A stretch of 19,701 nucleotides of DNA, from positions 1-19,701 of the forward strand of contig JAWXCI010000021.1 in the NCBI GenBank assembly GCA_034408895.1. The letters are read 5' to 3'. This document shows positions 14,685 to 19,701 of this stretch, one piece after another (the first letter of the stretch is position 1; each line of letters starts with the position of its first letter). The notes under the pieces were generated by a model. The model was not told the DNA's origin. It saw only the letters and a program-made list of their open reading frames with translations, and searched no databases. The position numbers and the translations under genes are program-made. Source of the stretch: UBA4660 sp034408895. GTDB taxonomy: Bacteria; Bacteroidota; Bacteroidia; Flavobacteriales_D; Sanyastnellaceae.

Positions 14685-14858
14685 TTTTTGATGAAACATA
14701 AAAGATTCAGCAGTAAATGAAATAAGAAGGAAACACGAATGGCCTGAAGTGGATAAAATCCATTCGTTCGCCCCGGAATGCATTTGTATCGCTTCATGGT
14801 TCTCCACAATTTCTCCCAGCATATTTCTGATAGTGATAGTGACAGATGGATAGAACAC
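14664..14858 (-). pseudogene. Remnant of a T9SS type A sorting domain
   Basis: A 64-codon open stretch reads like the second half of a T9SS sorting domain: VTITIRNMLGEIVE, then a variable segment, SFMFHQKVMVQ at the end and a stop. A TAG lies two codons before the first GTG, there is no signal peptide and no YPNP motif, and the usual (S/A)G(V/I)YxV strand is damaged (STSGHSCFLLI). It lies between the antitoxin-like gene and nuoI, so it looks like a relic of a lost secreted-protein gene. A chance resemblance is possible, but the order of motifs and the position of the stop fit well. Confidence 0.45.
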
Positions 14859-14867
14859 TTTCTAATC

Positions 14868-14903
14868 AACCAAAAGTAGGATTTTCAAATCAAACTTTTG
14901 GTT
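14868..14903. repeat. 36-base near-perfect inverted repeat
   Basis: The arms aaccaaaagt and acttttggtt (10 bp) are followed inward by a 2 x 2 mismatch and a five-base stem gattt/aaatc with a two-base loop. It lies 18 bases past the stop of the small antitoxin-like gene. It may terminate that transcript, though no T-run follows on the minus strand. Confidence 0.5.
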
Positions 14904-14921
14904 ACATATTATGAATGCATA

Positions 14922-15176
14922 TCAGCGCTTCCGTTCCCATGCCTTTCTCCTTAATTCACCCGCATCCAGATTTCTCCCTGTAAAAATTTTGCGCAAATTT
15001 TCAATGTTTGCCTCAGGGTCGCGCGGTATTGAACCTTCATACTTATCAAGTTTGGACTTCTCCTTTTTAGCGGTAGTGGTTTTCGTTTTCACTACTTCAA
15101 ATCCTAAGTATTTTCCTATTGATTTGAGCAAAGCGAGTGTTTTAGATTCCTTGTAAACTATTACTGCTTCAGGCAT
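14922..15176 (-). CDS. Small antitoxin-like protein inside the nuo cluster
   Basis: An 84 aa protein if started at ATG 15176; an in-frame TTG at 15197 would add seven residues. The N-terminus MPEAVIVYKESKTLALLKSIGKYLGFEV resembles short Bacteroidota proteins of the DUF2683/antitoxin type. The middle is Lys/Thr-rich, and the C-terminus (LRKIFTGRNLDAGELRRKAWERKR) resembles the toxin-contacting tail of such antitoxins. It follows the nuoH stop by 31 bases on the same strand, so it is probably read from the nuoH transcript. No toxin gene (PIN, RelE, HicA or similar) lies beside it. The family assignment is tentative; that it is a real gene is likely. Confidence 0.6.
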   Translation of the reverse strand: MPEAVIVYKESKTLALLKSIGKYLGFEVVKTKTTTAKKEKSKLDKYEGSIPRDPEANIENLRKIFTGRNLDAGELRRKAWERKR

Positions 15177-15207
15177 TTTTCTTATTGTTTTAAGCAAATG
15201 TAAATTA

Positions 15208-16236
15208 TCAATTCAATTTCCCCATCGCCCACATCACTATCCCGGTAATAAAAATATTGGCCAAAGCGAGTGGCAGCAAAACCTTCCATCCCAGGTTCAT
15301 CAATTGGTCGTAACGGAATCTTGGCAACGTCCAACGCACCCACATAAAGATGAAAATGAAGATCAGGATTTTTCCAAAAAGGAAAACCGTTTGAAGAATG
15401 GCAAGCCAGTTTCCTTCCAAACCCAGTTCATGTTGGAAAGGAAAATTGTATCCACCGAAATAGAGTGTGGCCATCACCGCACTGCTGATGAACATGTTGA
15501 TGTATTCCGCAAAAAGATAGAAGCCGAGTTTCATGGAAGAATACTCGGTGTGATAGCCTCCCACCAATTCGTTTTCTGCTTCCGGCAAATCGAATGGTGC
15601 ACGATTGGTTTCGGCAAATGCGCAGATGAGGAAGATGAGAAAACCTAGCGGTTGGTAAATGACATTGGCCAGGCCTGCATCCTGTTGTTGTGTAATTTCC
15701 CGCAGGCTGAGGGTGCCGGTCATCATCACCAATGCAATGAGTGCAAGACCCATTGCGATTTCATACGAAATCATTTGTGAAGATGCGCGCAAGGCTCCAA
15801 GAAGCGAATACTTATTGTTCGATGCCCAGCCGCCAATCATTATTCCATACACCCCGATGGATACCACTCCGAGCAAATAAAGCAGCCCAATGTTGATGTC
15901 TGTGACTTGCAATGAATAAGCAGTGCCTCCTATGGTAATGTCGCTTCCCCAGGGAATGACTGCGCCTGTCATGCAGGCCGTAAGCATAAAAAAGCAAGGG
16001 CCGAAAATGAAAAGCCATTTGTTGGATTTGGCCGGAATCATTTCTTCCTTCATAAACATTTTTACTCCATCGGCCAGAGGTTGCAGAAGGCCGAACGGGC
16101 CGGCACGGCTAGGCCCCACCCTGTCCTGCAAGATGGCTGCAATTTTTCTTTCGCCCCAGGTCATGTAGGCGGCTATGCCAAGGGAAATGGCGAAGACTAT
16201 GATGCAGAGAATGCTTTTGTAAAGGATTAAATCCAT
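15208..16236 (-). CDS. nuoH: NADH-quinone oxidoreductase subunit H
   Basis: A 342 aa membrane subunit of complex I at the junction with the peripheral arm, forming much of the quinone site. Signatures are WGERKIAAILQDRVGP (from residue 27), GPFGLLQPLADGVKMFMKEE and ETNRAPFDLPEAENELVGGYHTEYS. About eight hydrophobic segments and the length are normal. It is the first gene of this nuo block; the usual preceding gene nuoG is missing and a divergent secreted-protein gene begins 360 bases away. Confidence 0.96.
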   Translation of the reverse strand: MDLILYKSILCIIVFAISLGIAAYMTWGERKIAAILQDRVGPSRAGPFGLLQPLADGVKMFMKEEMIPAKSNKWLFIFGPCFFMLTACMTGAVIPWGSDITIGGTAYSLQVTDINIGLLYLLGVVSIGVYGIMIGGWASNNKYSLLGALRASSQMISYEIAMGLALIALVMMTGTLSLREITQQQDAGLANVIYQPLGFLIFLICAFAETNRAPFDLPEAENELVGGYHTEYSSMKLGFYLFAEYINMFISSAVMATLYFGGYNFPFQHELGLEGNWLAILQTVFLFGKILIFIFIFMWVRWTLPRFRYDQLMNLGWKVLLPLALANIFITGIVMWAMGKLN

Positions 16237-16595
16237 CCGATTGAGTTGCTTGTGTGGAAAAAACTGTGGGCGAATTTACCCGCATTGGGCAACTATGGAT
16301 TTCCCGATTGAATGTACTAGCCGATCTGGAAGTAAACATGCAACGCGTGATGTTAGAGGTCGCTCCCAAAAATGCCCGGCTGGAGATTTCTATTATTGCG
16401 GTTAAGGGCTGATTTTGCCCTGAAAACCGCCCAGACTTTGCTTTTACTCTTTAGTTGTGACTATGAATGGGCCTTTGGCCGCTTAAACTGGCTAAACCCA
16501 AGAGACGCAGTAAAGACCTGGCCCCGATTTTAATCGGGGCCTCCCTCCGCCACATTTCTAACTTTACAAGTGAATATCAAAACCATTTTGAAAAC
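16237..16595. other. Divergent intergenic region with hairpins
   Basis: These 359 bases separate the divergent nuoH and the 315 aa secreted-protein gene. No tRNA or conserved protein-coding stretch was seen. It holds a two-part hairpin at 16398-16430 (gcggtt/aaccgc outer and agggc/gccct inner arms), a perfect palindromic hairpin at 16520-16541, and a weak TAACTTTA box at 16559-16566 upstream of the plus-strand gene. No exact promoter for nuoH was found. Confidence 0.5.
16520..16541. repeat. Perfect 10-bp hairpin GGCCCCGATT-TT-AATCGGGGCC
   Basis: The two 10-base arms pair perfectly across a TT loop, 54 bases before the start of the 315 aa gene. The inner core GATT-TT-AATC matches the hairpin at 14650-14684. 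It could end rightward transcription from upstream or serve as a leader structure; no T-tract follows. Confidence 0.6.
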
Positions 16596-17543
16596 ATGAG
16601 AAGTTTACTTACAGCAATAGCAACAATTTATTTTGCAATTGGCAATGCCCAGAATCTTGTACCGAATGGGAGTTTTGAACCTATTGATACATGTATCACA
16701 AATCTTAATGACTATTCAAGCTTGGGTTGGCAGAGGTGGCGAGAATCTCCTAATTGTTTCAATGAATGCTCAACTTCTTCTAATTTGGTAGATTCTCTAA
16801 AGGACGTACCTACCAACGGATTTGGATACCAATATGCCGAATTGAACCAAGGATACATCGGCCTCGAAACTTATGGGCAGGCTGGAATTTCAGATGAATA
16901 CAGGGCTTACGCAGGAACGCAACTATTGGAGGCAATGTATGTGGATACGCAATACTTTGTCAGTTTTGAAACATGTCTGGCTCTTGAGGGTTTTTACTGG
17001 CCAATGAACCATGCATCTGATAACATTGGAGTAGTGTTCACAATGACCGGATACGACTGGCTTGACTCACCGCAGGAAATTCCAAATGAGGCACATCTTT
17101 ATGCAACCGAGATAATTGAAGACACGCTGAATTGGACACATATAGAAGGCATATTTACAGCAGATGAACCCTACACGCACATCGGTGTCGGCAATTTCTT
17201 CGACAGTGCCAATACAGAGTATATCCAGTATCAAAATGGTCTGGGTGCCTATTACTATGTGGACAATGTGGTGGTGATGAAACTTTCGAATTACAACCAT
17301 GTATCGGGAGTAAGCACAAGGCCAGAACTTCAAACACTACAGCAAGGCTGTAAGTATTTCTTTTCGTTTCCCGATAAAAGAGGTGATGCAAGTCTATTCG
17401 ACCTCAACGGAAAGTTGATTTGGACTATCCCCTATAGTCAGCAACTTACTGTTGATTTATCCGCACAACACTCCGGTGTATATCTGCTCAAGATAGCAAC
17501 CGGAAAAAACAATCAATTCATTTACAAACTCATAAAATCATAA
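16596..17543 (+). CDS. T9SS-exported protein with jelly-roll-like N-terminal domain
   Basis: A 315 aa protein started at ATG 16596, which opens a clear signal peptide (MRSLLTAIATIYFAIGNAQ); an in-frame ATG at 16467 would add 43 residues without a signal peptide and is rejected. Residues about 20-230 begin NLVPNGSFEP and end YYYVDNVVVMK, a pattern common in Bacteroidota surface proteins with a carbohydrate-binding-type jelly-roll fold. Residues 243-315 are a T9SS type A sorting domain (ASLFDLNGKLIW, LSAQHSGVYLLKI, FIYKLIKS). The YPNP motif is replaced by a divergent stretch. The next gene starts 4 bases after its stop, so the two are almost certainly co-transcribed. Ligand unknown. Confidence 0.88.
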   Translation: MRSLLTAIATIYFAIGNAQNLVPNGSFEPIDTCITNLNDYSSLGWQRWRESPNCFNECSTSSNLVDSLKDVPTNGFGYQYAELNQGYIGLETYGQAGISDEYRAYAGTQLLEAMYVDTQYFVSFETCLALEGFYWPMNHASDNIGVVFTMTGYDWLDSPQEIPNEAHLYATEIIEDTLNWTHIEGIFTADEPYTHIGVGNFFDSANTEYIQYQNGLGAYYYVDNVVVMKLSNYNHVSGVSTRPELQTLQQGCKYFFSFPDKRGDASLFDLNGKLIWTIPYSQQLTVDLSAQHSGVYLLKIATGKNNQFIYKLIKS

Positions 17544-17547
17544 CATT

Positions 17548-19701
17548 ATGACACACAAAATAAAAAATCTACTTCTGATTTACTGCTTTGCAATTACATT
17601 TCTTCAAACCAATGCTCAATGGGAGATTTTTGGCAATACAATAAACAATACTGAATGGATGGGAGCCGACCCCAATAGTGAAATTCCCGTTCGCTTCCAG
17701 CACCACGCCAACATTGGTGCACTATCACGCTTTGAGTGGCACACGAATTTAGGTGGTACCGTTGCGGAAAGAATGCGGCTAACCCACAACGGCTTTTTGG
17801 GCCTCAACACCACCGCACCACTTGCCCGCTACCATCAAAACCTTGGAGACATGTTAGTTACCGGCTTACTGTCACACCCAACAACAGCCACAGTTCCTTT
17901 GCCTGCATTGACTGTTGGTGACAGGCTTATGTGGATTGAAAGCAGGGGAGCACTAAGAGCAGGTGGTGTTACAACGGCCAACCCTGACGCATGGGATGCT
18001 GCAAACATTGGCTTGCGTTCTGCTGTTTTGGGCCAGGATAGTGAGGCAATAGGTACCGCTTCTGTTGCTCTTGGTGGTGGTTGTCGCGCCTCAGGTGAGA
18101 ATTCCATGGCCTTCGGTGGTAACTGTACAGCATCAAATGGTACAAGCATCGCAATTGGAAATGGTTGTACAGCGACTTTGGCTGGAGACGTTGCAATTGG
18201 TAATAATAACAACGTAAACGGGGGGAACTCTTACGCTTTAGGCCAGAATAACAGCATAACAGCGACCAGTGCATATTCTATTGGCTTCGCCAATTCAATT
18301 TCCAACACATTTTGCGGTGCACTCGGATATAGCATCAATTTATCCGCTCCCGGTTCTTATGGGTTGGGCTGTTTCCTCAATGGAACTGCCGCAAATTCGA
18401 TTATCATTGGCAACGGTATAAATGCAGCAACTCCCATAGTAAACAACTCAACAAATTCACTTATGGTTGGTTTCAACAGTACCCATCCAACACTATATGT
18501 CTCTGGTGGCAATGGCACTCCAGGCACCTTTGGCAACGTGGGTATTGGTTTGGATGCTTCCACCGCTGCGCTTACACCAAGCGAGAGGCTGGATGTAAAC
18601 GGTAACGCACGATTCCGAACTCTCCCTGTTACCACGCCAAATTGCGTGATATTGGGAGAAAATGTGAGCGGTGGAGGTGGGGCTATGGACAACAGGCTAA
18701 CGAGGCTTAATCTTAATGGCAACACAAGCAGTTATTTTGCAGGTAACGGAACATGGCAAGCCATACCCACATCACTATGCGACTGGAACATTGTTAATGG
18801 CGGACTAGACCTAGCTATGGGTTACACAATTGGACTGCCTCCTGCTTGTGTTCCAGGCAACGTTGGTATTGGTGTTCAACCAGCCTCCAATGCAAGGCTT
18901 GACATTTATTATAACGCGGCTGCATTTAGCGATTCGAGACATGCCATCAATAGCAGTATGGTTGGTGGATCATTCTTCAACTTTGGTAACAGGGTTGCAC
19001 TGCAAAGTTTTGGGCCACCATATGCGCTTGAGAATTACGGATTCCATTCTTATACAAAAGGAGCCAATAAAAATTACGCTGGGAATTTCAATGCGATAGC
19101 AACCAGCAATACCAACAGCAATTTTGGTATTTATTCCTTTGCCGATGGTGGTACTTGGAACAATGTGAATTATGCTTTATATGGTCGTGCTACAGGTGGA
19201 GGAACTACCTATGGTATCTATGCAATGGCCGCAGGTGGCTTGAGTAATTGGGCAGGCTATTTTAATGGTAGAGTCAAGATTACAGATTATCTCGATGTTG
19301 CGGGCACCATTTACACATCAGATGAAGCACTCAAAACAAACATTCAACCAATTGAAGGATCACTGGAAAAGTTGCTAACTCTTACAGCCATTAGTTATAG
19401 CTGGAATCAAAACAATATTCTGAGCGTTGAGCTGCCTGATGGAGCCAGTTTTGGATATACTGCACAACAAGTACAAGAGGTGTTTCCGGAAATCGTCAAC
19501 GAAATGAGCAATACAATTGTTGATGATGAAGGCAATCCAACAGGTGAAACAACAACCCACCTTGGTATCAGGTATGTTGAACTAATACCACACCACACAG
19601 TTGCCATCCAGGAACTCAACGCAAAGGTTGTTGCACTTGAAGAACAATACGCCTCTTGCTGTTCCGATGTAAAATCTTTCAACTCACCATCTCCCGATCA
19701 T
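17548..19701 (+). CDS. Secreted fibre-like protein with YadA-head-like repeats and Peptidase S74 chaperone domain (3' truncated)
   Basis: The frame is open for 718 codons from ATG 17548 to the right edge. Residues 1-24 are a signal peptide (ends TNAQ). Residues about 158-291 are short AxGxxSxAxG-type repeats (SVALGGGC, SMAFGGNC, SIAIGNGC, SYALGQNN), as in YadA/Hia head left-handed beta-rolls. Two VGIGxxxSxxLDV segments near 330-350 and 435-455 mark repeated units. From Ser591 the sequence TSDEALKTNIQPI begins a Peptidase S74 domain, the self-cleaving trimerisation chaperone of phage endosialidases; Ser591 and Lys596 match the catalytic pair. GYTAQQVQEVFPEIV and a short coiled coil follow. A T9SS sorting domain probably lies past the edge. 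Expected: a trimeric surface or released fibre whose chaperone end is removed by self-cleavage. Confidence 0.85.
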   Translation, partial: MTHKIKNLLLIYCFAITFLQTNAQWEIFGNTINNTEWMGADPNSEIPVRFQHHANIGALSRFEWHTNLGGTVAERMRLTHNGFLGLNTTAPLARYHQNLGDMLVTGLLSHPTTATVPLPALTVGDRLMWIESRGALRAGGVTTANPDAWDAANIGLRSAVLGQDSEAIGTASVALGGGCRASGENSMAFGGNCTASNGTSIAIGNGCTATLAGDVAIGNNNNVNGGNSYALGQNNSITATSAYSIGFANSISNTFCGALGYSINLSAPGSYGLGCFLNGTAANSIIIGNGINAATPIVNNSTNSLMVGFNSTHPTLYVSGGNGTPGTFGNVGIGLDASTAALTPSERLDVNGNARFRTLPVTTPNCVILGENVSGGGGAMDNRLTRLNLNGNTSSYFAGNGTWQAIPTSLCDWNIVNGGLDLAMGYTIGLPPACVPGNVGIGVQPASNARLDIYYNAAAFSDSRHAINSSMVGGSFFNFGNRVALQSFGPPYALENYGFHSYTKGANKNYAGNFNAIATSNTNSNFGIYSFADGGTWNNVNYALYGRATGGGTTYGIYAMAAGGLSNWAGYFNGRVKITDYLDVAGTIYTSDEALKTNIQPIEGSLEKLLTLTAISYSWNQNNILSVELPDGASFGYTAQQVQEVFPEIVNEMSNTIVDDEGNPTGETTTHLGIRYVELIPHHTVAIQELNAKVVALEEQYASCCSDVKSFNSPSPDH

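Noticed and set aside
16467..16595. 43-residue extension of the 315 aa protein
   Set aside because: It would bury the signal peptide, which begins exactly at ATG 16596, and crosses the palindrome at 16520-16541.
16237..16595. tRNA or small RNA gene in the divergent gap
   Set aside because: No cloverleaf with T-loop GTTCRA or acceptor pairing was found; the hairpins present are simple inverted repeats.
17835..18212. Long open frame antisense to the fibre gene
   Set aside because: It is a low-complexity shadow of the glycine/alanine repeat region and has no recognisable features; the plus-strand frame is continuous with clear domains.

Overview
The window looks like a chromosomal segment of a Bacteroidota bacterium, probably a Flavobacteriales-type lineage. 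The evidence is a type IX secretion (T9SS) C-terminal sorting domain on at least two proteins, a gldE-like gene beside ssb, Bacteroidota-type promoter motifs (TTG, 17-23 nt, TAnnTTTG), A-rich leaders without clear Shine-Dalgarno sites, and large cysteine-rich secreted proteins with GCTDPxACNY...DDGSC repeats. The genus cannot be named from the sequence alone.

Region 1 (1-6770, plus strand) holds three large secreted modular proteins: a 5'-truncated protein with a classical T9SS sorting domain, a paralogue of 822 aa, and a 298 aa protein with a lamin-tail-like domain. All carry the cysteine repeats. The second and third lack a recognisable T9SS domain and instead end in a cysteine-bracketed EF-hand/dockerin-like module. 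Region 2 (6854-10277, plus) is a probable two-gene unit: an MFS sugar transporter of the SLC45/sucrose-maltose type and a secreted protein with five tandem glycogen/starch-binding-like domains that also ends in the dockerin-like module. Next comes ribA (10374-10955), a stand-alone GTP cyclohydrolase II.

Region 3 (11056-16236, minus) is housekeeping: nuoH, a small antitoxin-like gene, a decayed T9SS sorting-domain remnant, nuoI, nuoJ, nuoK, then ssb and a gldE-like CBS-domain membrane protein. It is read from high to low coordinates. Only nuoHIJK is present: nuoG is not next to nuoH and nuoL is not next to nuoK, so the complex I operon appears split. A strong bidirectional terminator separates ssb from gldE.

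Region 4 (16596-19701, plus) is a closely spaced pair of secreted-protein genes: a 315 aa T9SS protein, and a long protein with YadA-head-like repeats and a Peptidase S74 self-cleaving chaperone domain, which is open at the right edge of the window.

The most unusual material is the secreted-protein group. Three proteins in a row (with the transporter gene between the second and third) end in a short C...EF-hand...DLLxF...C module where a T9SS sorting domain would be expected, and they share the cysteine repeats with a neighbour that has the normal sorting domain. This suggests an alternative C-terminal sorting, anchoring or assembly signal, but that is inference. No rRNA, tRNA, CRISPR array or insertion sequence was recognised.
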